A stretch of 64,000 nt of DNA from JADJLQ01 sp038251405 (GCA_038251405.1 JBBSBH010000012.1:79060-143059), one strand, 5' to 3'; shown: positions 36,321 to 45,562, counted from the stretch's first letter. Notes: generated from the letters alone by a model not told the origin. Program-made: numbers and translations.

Positions 36321-37454
36321 ATGAAAAAAAACCGACGGGATTTCTTTAAAAAATCGAGTGCACTAACTGCCCTGCCATTTGTTTCCTTTCAAAATGCAAC
36401 TTCTAATACTATATACAACTTTAGAAAAAAAGTGGGGTGGCCTCTTTCAGAAGGTCCCTATACTCCAAAGCTGGTAAGTGGTTTGCGAATAAATGCAGAC
36501 GAAAAATCCATGCGAAGGTTAAAGCAAATTGGTCTAAATCATGTGAGTTCTGTAGCACTTCCCGGTGTATGGATAGAATCCGAACTGAAGGGGTATATGG
36601 ATAACTTTAAAATGCAAAGTTTAAAGCTTATAAACCTCATGTATGTGGTAGGGTCTGATATCATATTGGCTAAATCTAATCGAGATGAAGAAATAGAAAA
36701 AATTCAACAATCATTAGTTGTTGCCGGAAAGTGTGGACTCCCAAATGTTGAATATAATTGGTATGTAGATCGGTTGATCGAGGGTTATTTTGAGGTAAAA
36801 GGCAGAGGAGGTGCAGGCGTTACAGGATTTGACAATAACAAAGTGAAAAGCCTTCCTGCAAAGCCTGAAATTGGTATTCATAAAGCCGATGAAATCTGGG
36901 CAAATCTTACCTATTTTCTCCAGGCCGTAATTCCTGTGGCCGAAAAAGCAGGAGTACGGATGGCTCTCCATCCCAATGACCCGGTGGCCCAACTAAGCCA
37001 CCAATCAGATCAAATTATGGCCAATCTCGCAGGTTGGAAAAAATTAATCTCGATTGTGGACTCACCTTCCAATGGAATCACATTTGATTGTGGGGTTACT
37101 CGTGAAATGGGGGAAGATCCAGTAGAGGTATGTAAGTATTTCGCATCCAGGGATCGCATCAACCACATGCATTTTCGAAATGTAATTTCTGAAATTCCTT
37201 ATGATAAGTATACTGAAGTCTTTATAGATGAGGGCCAGGTAAACATGTTTGCAGTGATGAAAGAATTGATGAAACATGGATATAATAGAGGCATTTGGGC
37301 GGAACATCCGCGTATCCTGGATTATGATCGTGAATATCCTGGTAGCAAAATCAGTGGTGGCCCGGCAGGTGGCGGAGGTGGTGGTGGATATGCTGCTGAA
37401 TGCTTTAATGCGGGATTTGCCAGAGCGATGATGTATGCTGTGATGAGTAGCTAA
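36321..37454 (+). CDS. Mannonate-dehydratase-like TIM-barrel protein, Tat-exported
   Basis: A 377-residue protein with a twin-arginine leader (MKKNRRDFFKKSSALTALPF) and UxuA-type features: MALHPNDP (about 216-223), GITFDCGVTREMG (about 253-265) and HMHFRNV (about 286-292), which in UxuA carry metal and substrate ligands. A poly-Gly run (GGGGGGG, about 351-358) precedes the C-terminal helix. True UxuA is cytoplasmic, and the Tat signal suggests a paralogue acting on an extracytoplasmic sugar acid or derivative. Substrate uncertain. Confidence 0.8.
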   Translation: MKKNRRDFFKKSSALTALPFVSFQNATSNTIYNFRKKVGWPLSEGPYTPKLVSGLRINADEKSMRRLKQIGLNHVSSVALPGVWIESELKGYMDNFKMQSLKLINLMYVVGSDIILAKSNRDEEIEKIQQSLVVAGKCGLPNVEYNWYVDRLIEGYFEVKGRGGAGVTGFDNNKVKSLPAKPEIGIHKADEIWANLTYFLQAVIPVAEKAGVRMALHPNDPVAQLSHQSDQIMANLAGWKKLISIVDSPSNGITFDCGVTREMGEDPVEVCKYFASRDRINHMHFRNVISEIPYDKYTEVFIDEGQVNMFAVMKELMKHGYNRGIWAEHPRILDYDREYPGSKISGGPAGGGGGGGYAAECFNAGFARAMMYAVMSS

Positions 37455-37466
37455 TAAATTGTATGT

Positions 37467-38303
37467 TCAAGCATTTTCCAATGTTGCTATATCAAACTTC
37501 TTCATTTTCATAAATGCATCTATCACTGATTGCCCTTTTTCTGCCATTAATCGACCAAGTATAGAAGGCACTACTTGCCAGGACACCCCAAATGGATCTA
37601 CCAGCCATCCACATTGACTTTCTTTGCCACCATTTGATGTAAGCTTTTCCCAATAAAAATCAATTTCCTTTTGATCATCACAGGGTATTACGAGTGAAAT
37701 AGCTTCATTAAATTTAAAATCGTGAGGCGCTGAACTATCCATAGCTGTAAACCATTGATCATACAATTTAAACTGGGAATGTTTTATATTTCCCTCGGTA
37801 TCGGATTCCCCTTTTTCGTATTTATTTAGAGCATAAACCGAAGAAGCTGGAAATACATTTGTATAAAAATTGATGGCTTCTTCTGCCTTGCCATTATTTT
37901 CTTTAGTGAACATGAGATTAGGAATTATTTTTTGGCCAGCATCACCCACCTTTCCTATCATTAGCTGCCAATTCACTCCAAACTTATCCGAACACCAACC
38001 ATACTTTTCGCTCCAGGGATATGTATTCAGAGGCATCATCACATTTCCATCTATGGACAATGCATTCCAATAGCGATTTATTTCATGCTCAGAATCACAG
38101 GTTACAAAAAACGAAATGGAAGGATTTATTTTAAATATTGGCCCTCCATTTAGTCCCATAAATTTCACACCTTCCAGTTCAAATAGTACTACCATTGGAT
38201 TTTCTGAGGTAATCATCGATTCATCAAAGACGGAGCAGTAAAACTCAGCAGCATCTTTAGCCTTTTGATCAAACCAAAGACAGGGATAAATTTTATTATT
38301 CAT
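37467..38303 (-). CDS. VOC family protein, two tandem PhnB/3-demethylubiquinone-like domains
   Basis: A 278-residue soluble protein made of two glyoxalase-like (3-dmu-9_3-mt) units, about 1-120 and 125-270. Both contain the pattern W...FGVNWQ or FGVSWQ near their ends. The catalytic function of this subgroup is unknown. It overlaps the next upstream gene (DUF1801) by 4 bp, so the two are translationally coupled, and it belongs to a run of small stress or scavenging-type enzymes between 37.5 and 40.3 kb. Confidence 0.85.
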   Translation of the reverse strand: MNNKIYPCLWFDQKAKDAAEFYCSVFDESMITSENPMVVLFELEGVKFMGLNGGPIFKINPSISFFVTCDSEHEINRYWNALSIDGNVMMPLNTYPWSEKYGWCSDKFGVNWQLMIGKVGDAGQKIIPNLMFTKENNGKAEEAINFYTNVFPASSVYALNKYEKGESDTEGNIKHSQFKLYDQWFTAMDSSAPHDFKFNEAISLVIPCDDQKEIDFYWEKLTSNGGKESQCGWLVDPFGVSWQVVPSILGRLMAEKGQSVIDAFMKMKKFDIATLENA

Positions 38304-38686
38304 TTTTTCATTGCTTTTTTTAGATCCGCTATTTCCTTATTTTCCTTGATTCTGGTTTCAATTATCTGCTTTAATAATGCATTTGGAATAGGCTTGTCAG
38401 GCAAAAACTGAACCGTAGAAATTGAAAATTTAAATCCTTTTAATTCTTCTTTGAATTTGGCCAAAGTGGTTGCATTTGCTGTAGTAAAACTACAGTGAAC
38501 TTTATGTGCAGCGAATCCTACCAACATACCGTCCTGTTTGTACATGGGTATTTGATAACTGATCAGTTCTTCCGCTTGAGGAGCCGTTATTTTGATCAAT
38601 TTCCGAAGATTTTTTAATACCTTTTGTTTGTCTGCAGATTGAGCTCTAATGTACTCATCTACCGATTGGTAATCTGTCTTAGCCAT
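38300..38686 (-). CDS. DUF1801 / YdhG-like protein
   Basis: A 128-residue protein of the DUF1801 fold, with the typical N-terminal SVDEYIRAQ, EELISYQIPMYK and KVHCSFTT segments. Members have been linked to iron or frataxin-like functions, but the role is unsettled. It overlaps the VOC gene downstream (4 bp) and follows another VOC gene by 3 bp, so three genes form one operon. Confidence 0.85.
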   Translation of the reverse strand: MAKTDYQSVDEYIRAQSADKQKVLKNLRKLIKITAPQAEELISYQIPMYKQDGMLVGFAAHKVHCSFTTANATTLAKFKEELKGFKFSISTVQFLPDKPIPNALLKQIIETRIKENKEIADLKKAMKK

Positions 38687-38689
38687 ATG

Positions 38690-39133
38690 CTATTTAGTAT
38701 TGAAGTTTATCATCCATTGTACGCCAAATTTATCTATACAACTACCGTAGTACGCTCCCCAAAACATATCATCCATAGGCATAGTCACCTCACCATTATC
38801 AGATAATGCATCAAACAATTTTTTTGCTTCTGCTTTTGAATCCGGCTCGATCATAATATGACTGTTATTTCCCATATTAAGTTTAAAACCCATAGATTCT
38901 GGTGCATCAGTACCCATCAATAAATGACCCCCGATAATAGGCAATTCTATATGCATGATTAAGTTTTTATCCTCTTCAGCAAGTGGTGGCATATCTTCCT
39001 GAGGAGGCATATCACCCATCCTTGAAATACCGTTACCCTCCATATTGAATTCTGTACCAAAAACAGATCTGTAAAAATTGAATGCTTCTTCCGTGTTTCT
39101 GGAAAAGTTTAGATAAGTACTTACTCTAGCCAT
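38690..39133 (-). CDS. VOC family protein (PhnB-like)
   Basis: A 147-residue single-domain glyoxalase-fold protein. STYLNFSRNTEEAFNFYRSVFG and the C-terminal FWGAYYGSCIDKFGVQWMINF are PhnB-type signatures. The gene is the first of the VOC-DUF1801-VOC operon, with the SRPBCC pseudogene immediately upstream on the same strand. Confidence 0.88.
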   Translation of the reverse strand: MARVSTYLNFSRNTEEAFNFYRSVFGTEFNMEGNGISRMGDMPPQEDMPPLAEEDKNLIMHIELPIIGGHLLMGTDAPESMGFKLNMGNNSHIMIEPDSKAEAKKLFDALSDNGEVTMPMDDMFWGAYYGSCIDKFGVQWMINFNTK

Positions 39134-39159
39134 AAATTTTAAAATTTTTAATTTGATTC

Positions 39160-39420
39160 TTAATATTTTTGTAAACCTGCTAATGCCTTAGGCGATGTCT
39201 TGTCAAAATAGGATTCAAATACACCACCTGAGTCCAACTCTTAATGCAATTTAGTTCCTTCATTCACAATTTCAAAAATATAATTTTCTTTTGATCCACC
39301 CAAGTCTCAATAGATGGTCCAGGCTTTAGTTCCTAGCTCATCGATCATGTTTTGATAGACTTCTTCCTTTGGCGAATAAATAATTATTTTATAAATTATT
39401 TTCTCAACGTTATCCCCCAT
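39160..39420 (-). pseudogene. Decayed SRPBCC/AHSA1-like gene with two in-frame stops
   Basis: Reading the minus strand from an ATG at 39420 gives MGDNVEKIIYKIIIYSPKEE..., then a TGA at codon 38 (39307-39309), DLGGSKENYIFEI..., a TAA at codon 60 (39241-39243), and ...FDKTSPKALAGLQKY to a final stop at 39160. The opening strand with a SPKEEVYQNM helix and the closing SPKALAGLQKY helix match the SRPBCC (AHSA1) fold, which normally accompanies VOC and DUF1801 genes in Bacteroidota. No frameshift is needed, only the two stops, so recent decay is likely. Confidence 0.6.
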
Positions 39421-39449
39421 TTTGGGGAGTCCGATAAATATTTTTACTT

Positions 39450-39457
39450 TAAATTTG
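39450..39457 (+). promoter_or_regulatory. -7 promoter element for the VOC gene at 39481
   Basis: TAAATTTG fits TAnnTTTG and ends 23 nt before the start codon. Confidence 0.45.
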
Positions 39458-39480
39458 AAATTACAAGAAATTAAAAAAAC

Positions 39481-39879
39481 ATGACTTTTAAAAATGCAAT
39501 CTCCTGGTTTGAAATACCTACTACAGATATCGATAGAGCTGCAGCATTTTATGAAGCAGTATTTGATACTAAGCTTGCACCTATGGATATGCCCAATCTC
39601 AAAATGCGTATGTTTCCATTGGAAGACAGGATGGGGGTAGGTGGAGCTTTAACTTTTGCTGAAGGCTTCTATACGCCATCTTCCACCCTCGGACCACTTA
39701 TTTACTTAAATGGCAATCCGGATGTTCAACTATTTTTAGACAGAATAGAATTTGCCGGCGGCAAAATCGTTGTACCTAAAACACAAATCTCTCCTGAATA
39801 TGGATATATGGCGGTGTTTTTGGATACCGAGGGAAATAGAATTGCATTGCATTCTATCCCTGAAAGTATGACCCTGTAA
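39481..39879 (+). CDS. VOC family protein
   Basis: A 132-residue glyoxalase/bleomycin-resistance-fold protein. The signature NAISWFEIPTTDIDRAAAFYEAVF is at the N-terminus, with the second half ending VFLDTEGNRIALHS, where a metal-ligand Glu is usual. Similar proteins are annotated only as VOC family. It is divergent from the VOC/DUF1801 operon. Confidence 0.9.
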   Translation: MTFKNAISWFEIPTTDIDRAAAFYEAVFDTKLAPMDMPNLKMRMFPLEDRMGVGGALTFAEGFYTPSSTLGPLIYLNGNPDVQLFLDRIEFAGGKIVVPKTQISPEYGYMAVFLDTEGNRIALHSIPESMTL

Positions 39880-39945
39880 CCTAAAATACCTTTATTTAAA
39901 TGATACCTTTTTATAATTATTGAAACGCAATTCTAATTCTTAAAA

Positions 39946-40293
39946 ATGCTTACTGCAATTCATCCCAAACTCCCGATGCGTGACAAATCAGTTACCAGAG
40001 ATTTTTATATTAACCAATTAGGATTCAAAGACATTGGTAAAGAGGATTATGATGGTTATCTGATGGTAAAAAAAGACGATATCGAAATTCATTTTTTTGA
40101 GTTTAAGGATCTGGAACCCAAAGAAAACTATGGTCAGGTTTATATCCGCACTGATAATATTGAAGAATTTTACGAATATGTTCAGAGAATGAATATAAAA
40201 CACACGAAACTTTCAAGTTTTCCCTGGATGCAGCGAGAGTTCTCAATATATGATCCCGATACTAATTTACTTACCATTGGTCAGTCGGTTTAA
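39946..40293 (+). CDS. VOC family protein (bleomycin-resistance-like)
   Basis: A 115-residue protein of the bleomycin-binding type: AIHPKLPMRDKSVTRDFYINQLGF at the N-terminus, the central EIHFFEF strand, and YIRTDNIEEFYEYV followed by FSIYDPDTNLL. Such proteins sequester, rather than modify, glycopeptide-like drugs, though many members have other or unknown ligands. It is 66 bp after the previous VOC gene on the same strand. Confidence 0.85.
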   Translation: MLTAIHPKLPMRDKSVTRDFYINQLGFKDIGKEDYDGYLMVKKDDIEIHFFEFKDLEPKENYGQVYIRTDNIEEFYEYVQRMNIKHTKLSSFPWMQREFSIYDPDTNLLTIGQSV

Positions 40294-40348
40294 GAAATTA
40301 ATCCATAGATAACAAGGGATTATCTTCGCTCTTCGATTAAATCATTTT

Positions 40349-40546
40349 ATGCAATTTTCAATATCCGGTGACTTCTGCAAAACAGGCACCCACCCTTTTT
40401 TTGATGCAGTAAGCTTATTACAATTAATTTTCACGTGGGCAGAATCTGATCTTGATCCTATTTCTCAAATTTCCAGTGTGATGATTGAATCATTTAAATC
40501 TGATGTTGGTATAAGGATGGAGTTCCTCGAAATTTTGAAACAATAA
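40349..40546 (+). CDS. Hypothetical small ORF, doubtful
   Basis: A 65-residue frame with no recognised domain. It directly precedes the MBL gene and has a plausible protein composition (FDAVSLLQLIFTWAESDLDPISQ), but there is no promoter or conservation evidence. It may be a remnant or noise. Confidence 0.25.
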   Translation: MQFSISGDFCKTGTHPFFDAVSLLQLIFTWAESDLDPISQISSVMIESFKSDVGIRMEFLEILKQ

Positions 40547-40555
40547 TTCAGTAAT

Positions 40556-41600
40556 ATGGGAAATCAATTTGGAGGAAAAATAACCCGGCAACTTTTGGAA
40601 AAATATGCCCAGTCACCCCATTGGGATGGAGAAAAATTTGTCAACCTGGAAGAAACAATAATGGAAATGAATCTTGGGAAAGTACCTGGTTTATTGATGA
40701 ATAGATATTTTAATAATGTACAAAGAGAGCCATCTTCCGCATTACCCATAATCCCATTTAATGAACAAAATTTTTTGGAAGCTTCCAATAAAATGAAATT
40801 TATATGGTATGGACATTCGGTAATGCTAATTCGCATGAACAATAAAACGATCCTGATAGATCCCATGCTCGGCCCTGATGCCTCGCCAGTAGCGCCATTT
40901 TCTACAAAACGTTTTTAGTACTAATTCGCTGGATTTGATTTCTGATTTTCCTGAAATAGATGTAGTCCTGTTAACACATGATCACTATGATCATCTTGAC
41001 TTTGCCAGCTTTCAAAAACTTAAACCAAAAGTGAAGCAATATTTTGTGGCACTTGGACTTGGTCGTCATCTGATGGATTGGGGCATCGATAAAAATGATA
41101 TTACTGAATTTGATTGGTGGGAAAATAAATTATTTGCAAATATTAATATCACATTTACTCCCAGCAGACATTTCTCAGGAAGAGGACTTCGAGATAGATT
41201 TAAATCACTTTGGGGTGGCTGGACATTAAAAACCGAAAATGAAAATATCTATTTCAGCGGAGATGGTGGTTTCGGAAACCATTTTAAGGAAGTGGGAGAA
41301 AAGCTCGGACCTTTTGATTTTGGGTTTATGGAATGCGGTCAATACAATGAGCTTTGGCATCTGATGCATATGTATCCTGAGGAAAGTGTGCATGCAGGTA
41401 TGGAAGCTAAAGTAAAAATGATAATGCCTGTGCATTGGGGAGCCTTTTCATTGGCCATGCATGCCTGGTCAGATCCTGTTGATAGATTTGTAGATGAAGC
41501 GATCAAATGTAAAATCAATTATATTGTACCCCGGCTTGGGGATTTAATTGATTTGAATCAAGATGCCTCTAGTATTAAATGGTGGCTGGACTATATTTAA
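40556..41600 (+). pseudogene. MBL-fold metallo-hydrolase (UlaG/NAPE-PLD-like), split by a frameshift
   Basis: The gene reads as two frames: 40556-40918 (MGNQFGGKITRQ ... APFSTKRF) and 40935-41600. Removing one T from the five-T tract 40912-40916 joins them as ...STKRFSTNSLDLISDFPEIDVV, giving about 347 residues. The joined protein has IWYGHSVMLIRMNNKTILIDPML, the HxHxDH metal motif in THDHYDHLD, and further metal ligands in the second half (MPVHWGAF). It belongs to the lactamase-B-2/UlaG-like hydrolases, probably acting on phospholipid or phosphodiester substrates. The break may be a real mutation or an assembly error in a homopolymer. Confidence 0.75.
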
Positions 41601-42628
41601 TTAATAATCATTCCCTGATCTACTAAATCCGCACCAGTTCCATTCACTTCAGGATAAATTGCTTTTCCAAAATCTAAATATACCCCTGTGGCAGGGTCAT
41701 TCGATATCAAAATAGACCCATCCATGTCTGCATAATCTACTAAAGGCAGTATCTGGCCAAGTGCAGATATACCTACAGAGGTTTCAGTCATACACCCAAT
41801 CATTACTTTCAAGTCATTTTCCCGGGCTAGATCTATCATTTGTAAAGCAGGAGTAAGCCCACCACATTTCATAAGCTTTATATTAATACCATGGAATTTC
41901 CCTATACATTTAATTACATCATCAGGAGTATGGCACGACTCATCTGCAAATATCGGTAGTGCCGTTTCAGCATAAACTTTAGCCATTAGTTCAAACTGAT
42001 CCATAGCTAATGGCTGCTCTATAAAATCAATATCCAGATCCTTTAAAAGGAACGAATTTTCAATGGTTTGATGTACTGTCCAACCGGCATTCACATCTAC
42101 TCGCAAAGGTTTATCCGTATGGGCACGTATAGCCTTCATAATCTCCATATCATACTCCGTACCAAGTTTAATTTTATAAATCGGCCAAGGATTTTCATCA
42201 ATATGTTGAAGCATAGCAGGAATAGAATCTATACCCACCGTAATACTCGACAATGGATTCTTTGAAGTATCCAGGTTCCAGGAATCAATTAGTTTTTTAC
42301 CATATAATTTTCCCCAAAGATCATGGTATGCCATGTCCAGGGCACAAAGCACAAATAAGTCTTCTCTGAATCTTTGAAAAAATTGGGGATATTGAATCAA
42401 TGGATGCTGAAGATCTAATGATTCCAACCAATCCTTATTCTTCAAAATCAATTGGACCATGCGATTAAAATCCTTTCCATAATATAAAATCTCTGTAGCT
42501 TCCCCATATCCATGATGATCAGTTTCTATAAGTTCAACGACCAGGCAATTTCTAAAGCTGGAGCTACCATGGGAGGTAGTAAAGACTTTACGGGTTATTA
42601 ATTTAAAATGATGTAGTACTACCTTCAT
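41597..42628 (-). CDS. Dipeptide epimerase (L-Ala-D/L-Glu type, enolase superfamily)
   Basis: A 343-residue muconate-lactonising-subgroup enzyme that epimerises murein-derived dipeptides. The first Lys pair is KIK (152-154); metal ligands are Asp178 (DVNAGW), Glu204 (FIEQP) and Asp229 (FADES); the second catalytic Lys is Lys251 in INIKLMKCGG. It overlaps the LD-carboxypeptidase gene by 4 bp, which supports joint recycling of peptidoglycan peptides. Its 3' end overlaps the convergent MBL gene by 4 bp. Confidence 0.93.
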   Translation of the reverse strand: MKVVLHHFKLITRKVFTTSHGSSSFRNCLVVELIETDHHGYGEATEILYYGKDFNRMVQLILKNKDWLESLDLQHPLIQYPQFFQRFREDLFVLCALDMAYHDLWGKLYGKKLIDSWNLDTSKNPLSSITVGIDSIPAMLQHIDENPWPIYKIKLGTEYDMEIMKAIRAHTDKPLRVDVNAGWTVHQTIENSFLLKDLDIDFIEQPLAMDQFELMAKVYAETALPIFADESCHTPDDVIKCIGKFHGINIKLMKCGGLTPALQMIDLARENDLKVMIGCMTETSVGISALGQILPLVDYADMDGSILISNDPATGVYLDFGKAIYPEVNGTGADLVDQGMIIN

Positions 42629-43644
42629 GGTAAGGTAACCTTGAGCTTAAAAGTAGTAGTATCCATGGTGGCAACCGCACCAAATGGCAAGGTGCATTGG
42701 TTGGTAATATGCCCAAATGAAAATCCATACAAAGCAGGAATTTGGAGTCGGCTGATTCGATCCATTATTACTTCTTTGAGCGTAAAAGATGGACCATTAT
42801 CCTTTTTCTCGCATCCTTCACACACGCCCACCACTATACCCTTTATCTTATTCATGGGTAGGGCCTGAAACAATTGGGTAAGCATTCTATCTATTCTGTA
42901 CGGTACTTCTTCAATATCTTCAATAAATAAAATAGAATCTTTTTTTAATTTTAAATATTCTGTACCCGCCATGGCAGCAAGCAGGGACAGATTTCCTCCC
43001 CAAAGATTGCCCGTTGCAATACCCGGATGAATTATATAACGCTCATATACTGATTTGCCATCAGCAAATAGTTGGTCGTTCTCAGTAGATGTTTCTATTT
43101 CTATCTGATTTCCAGATTCCCCAAAAATCACGGATTTCAAATTGGACAACGTATAAGGGGTGAGCTCCGATGATCCTACTGGTGAATGAAAAGTGTGTAC
43201 CCCTGCTTTCAAATTAATAGCATGATGAAAAGCAGTAATATCACTGTATCCCAGCATTGGTTTTGGATTAGATTTTATCAAATCAAAATCGACATATGGC
43301 AACAATCGCGTAGATCCATAACCTCCTCTTATACACCATACAGCTGCTATTTCAGAATTACTATACATATTGTGAAGATCGGCAAGTCGATGTTGATCAC
43401 TGCCAGCCAAATAACCAGATTGTTCAAGGATATATTTTCCGGATATTGCTTTTAGCCCTAATGTTTCCATATTGGCAATGGCTTTGTCCAACCGCTCTTC
43501 ATTGATGATACCTGCTGGGCATATAAGTCCAATCTTGTCACCTTTCTTTAAGTATATAGCCCTTTTTCTGAGTTCCACAGGTTTCTTATTTATTATCATC
43601 AGGCTCGAGCCAAGAAGTGATTGAGTGAATGATCTACGATCCAT
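42625..43644 (-). CDS. LD-carboxypeptidase (murein tetrapeptide carboxypeptidase, S66 family)
   Basis: A 339-residue serine peptidase that removes the terminal D-Ala from murein tetrapeptides. Nucleophile Ser134 is in LGYSDIT; the Glu of LFIEDIEE and the His of FSFGHITN complete the S66 triad. GLICPAG (39-45) is conserved. The N-terminus has a Tat-like leader (MDRRSFTQSLLGSSLMIINK), unlike cytoplasmic LdcA, so it may act in the periplasm. It is translationally coupled to the epimerase gene. Confidence 0.9.
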   Translation of the reverse strand: MDRRSFTQSLLGSSLMIINKKPVELRKRAIYLKKGDKIGLICPAGIINEERLDKAIANMETLGLKAISGKYILEQSGYLAGSDQHRLADLHNMYSNSEIAAVWCIRGGYGSTRLLPYVDFDLIKSNPKPMLGYSDITAFHHAINLKAGVHTFHSPVGSSELTPYTLSNLKSVIFGESGNQIEIETSTENDQLFADGKSVYERYIIHPGIATGNLWGGNLSLLAAMAGTEYLKLKKDSILFIEDIEEVPYRIDRMLTQLFQALPMNKIKGIVVGVCEGCEKKDNGPSFTLKEVIMDRISRLQIPALYGFSFGHITNQCTLPFGAVATMDTTTFKLKVTLP

Positions 43645-43834
43645 ATAATTTTAGTTGGATAAATATACAACGAAGTCAGGTTTTGAGATTCTACAGATGC
43701 AATAATGACATAACTCCTTCACAGAAAGTAGCAGTAAGATTTCGTCGAGTAATTCAAAGGATTAATCCATATAAGTTTCGGCTCGAATTATACTACACCT
43801 ACATTTACAATGTTTTTAAGAGTGAGTCTTTTCA

Positions 43835-43870
43835 AAGCCCTTTGATGATAGAAGTATTATCAAAGGGTTT
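43835..43870 (+). terminator. Hairpin terminator overlapping the 3' end of glpD
   Basis: A stem with 9 perfect pairs, CCCTTTGAT (43838-43846) with ATCAAAGGG (43859-43867), extends by further pairs and leads into a T-rich run on the plus strand. It overlaps the glpD stop codon on the minus strand. No annotated plus-strand gene ends here. Confidence 0.55.
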
Positions 43871-45542
43871 CTTTTTGCCAGGCCATTACGGCCGCATATT
43901 GATTTTCAAAATCAACCCTCATTTGGTCTACTTGATCATCTGAAAGCTTTAGTTCAGCCCTCAATACGTGGAGTAATTCCTCTAAATATTTTTTGATTTT
44001 CTCTCGTCCAAAATATAACTGACCACTTCTTCTTATCAGAAAATCACAGATCGTGCATACCATTTCTTGTTTTATGCCATAGAGCAGTCCTCCTATTTCA
44101 AGTCTCAGGTTTGGATCTTCAACGATCCCGTTTTGTTTTTCGGCCAAGGCTATTATTTGTTCAGTATTTTTACCATAGCGACAAAATAAGTCATGTAATA
44201 CCTCTTCTTCTACTTCCAGATGATTCTTCAAAGACAGGCAATAGTCATAAAGTTTCTCATATTCATCTTCAGATTGAAATTCAGATCCTGAAACATTTGA
44301 AAGATCGGTAAGTGCCTCTTCGTGCAAAATTGGTCGCGCTTTATCCGCCTGCTTTTTAAATTCATCAATAATGATTTGAACCACCCGCTCAGCCATTTTA
44401 CGGTAACCCGTAAGCTTACCACCTGCAATAGTGATCAATCCTGAAGGACTAATAAATACTTCATCTTTTCTGGAAAGTTCTTTAAAGTTTTTGCCTGGTT
44501 TGAATATCAATGGCCTTAGTCCTGCCCATGTAGAAGATACATCCGATTCTTTTAACACAATTTTTGTAAAAATATTATTTGCACTTTCTATTAAGTATTT
44601 GACCTCCTGCAGGGTTGCTTGTGGATGCTCTATATCCCCTTCAAAAGGGGTGTCCGTAGTTCCCACATAGGTATACTGGCCATGTGGAATTGCAAATATC
44701 ATTCGTTTATCTACACTAGATTCAAAATATACAGGTTGCTTTATTGGTAGTTTATTTTTAGGGAATACAATATGAATGCCTTTGGATAAGATTACTTTTT
44801 TAATACCGCGCTGTGTCTTCTCCTGCTGCGCTACAGTATCGGTCCATGGTCCGGTGGCATTGACTATAAAATTTGCAAATATCTCATGTTCAATGCCAGT
44901 AATCAGGTCTGTGACTTTTACTCCAGCCACTTTATCATTTTCATATACAAAATCTGTTACCTTCATATAATTCAGTGCGGTAGCATCGCTTTCTATTGCC
45001 TTTTTTATAATCTCTAAAGTAAGCCTGCAATCATCCACTTTATACTCATAATAAAGACCAGCACCTTTAAGATTATCTTCCTTAAGCAGGGGTTCGATCC
45101 TTATGGTAGTGGTTTTCTTCAAGATCATTTTATGTTCTGCCTTAGCTACTTTAGCCAAACGATCATACATATATAATGCCATGGAAGTAGTCACCGGGCC
45201 CATAGCACCACCTTTATAAAATGGTAAAAGCATTTTACATTTTTCCACCAGGTGACGAGCATTATTATACACTATGGCACGCTCTATTCCAGTTTCTTTT
45301 ACTAGTCCAAATTGTAATTGTTTGAGATATCTAAGCCCACCATGAATAAGTTTAGTAGACCTACTGGAAGTTCCCGCTCCAAAGTCTGTTTTCTCTAAAA
45401 GAGCCACTTCAAAGCCCCTATTGGCAGCATCCAATAATATTCCCGCTCCGGTAATACCACCACCAATTACTAATATATCCACTCTTTTACGAGTAAGTTT
45501 ATCTATATACAGGGACCGATCGGTACTGGAAAATGGAATCAT
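43860..45542 (-). CDS. glpD: Glycerol-3-phosphate dehydrogenase, FAD-dependent (GlpD)
   Basis: A 560-residue membrane-associated flavoenzyme that oxidises glycerol-3-phosphate to DHAP, passing electrons to quinone. The dinucleotide fold is VIGGGITGAGILLDA near residue 22, followed by LIHGGLRYL. The C-terminal helical domain is typical. The start is taken at the ATG at 45542: a frame extends five residues to a TTG, but a -7 element lies right across that position. It is divergent from glpK with 128 bp between, so glycerol is catabolised by the pair. No glpF is visible. Confidence 0.95.
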   Translation of the reverse strand: MIPFSSTDRSLYIDKLTRKRVDILVIGGGITGAGILLDAANRGFEVALLEKTDFGAGTSSRSTKLIHGGLRYLKQLQFGLVKETGIERAIVYNNARHLVEKCKMLLPFYKGGAMGPVTTSMALYMYDRLAKVAKAEHKMILKKTTTIRIEPLLKEDNLKGAGLYYEYKVDDCRLTLEIIKKAIESDATALNYMKVTDFVYENDKVAGVKVTDLITGIEHEIFANFIVNATGPWTDTVAQQEKTQRGIKKVILSKGIHIVFPKNKLPIKQPVYFESSVDKRMIFAIPHGQYTYVGTTDTPFEGDIEHPQATLQEVKYLIESANNIFTKIVLKESDVSSTWAGLRPLIFKPGKNFKELSRKDEVFISPSGLITIAGGKLTGYRKMAERVVQIIIDEFKKQADKARPILHEEALTDLSNVSGSEFQSEDEYEKLYDYCLSLKNHLEVEEEVLHDLFCRYGKNTEQIIALAEKQNGIVEDPNLRLEIGGLLYGIKQEMVCTICDFLIRRSGQLYFGREKIKKYLEELLHVLRAELKLSDDQVDQMRVDFENQYAAVMAWQKETL

Positions 45543-45554
45543 AATTTGCTGGCT

Positions 45555-45562
45555 CAAATGTA
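45555..45562 (-). promoter_or_regulatory. -7 promoter element for glpD
   Basis: The minus strand reads TACATTTG, an exact TAnnTTTG match, 12 nt before the glpD ATG. It supports the shorter start. Confidence 0.5.

Noticed and set aside
39160..39420. Stop-codon read-through or selenocysteine at the TGA of the SRPBCC remnant
   Set aside because: A second, TAA stop follows and no SECIS-like hairpin was seen; decay is simpler.
43629..43943. 104-residue ORF on the plus strand
   Set aside because: It runs through a terminator hairpin and into glpD antisense; no domain or promoter.
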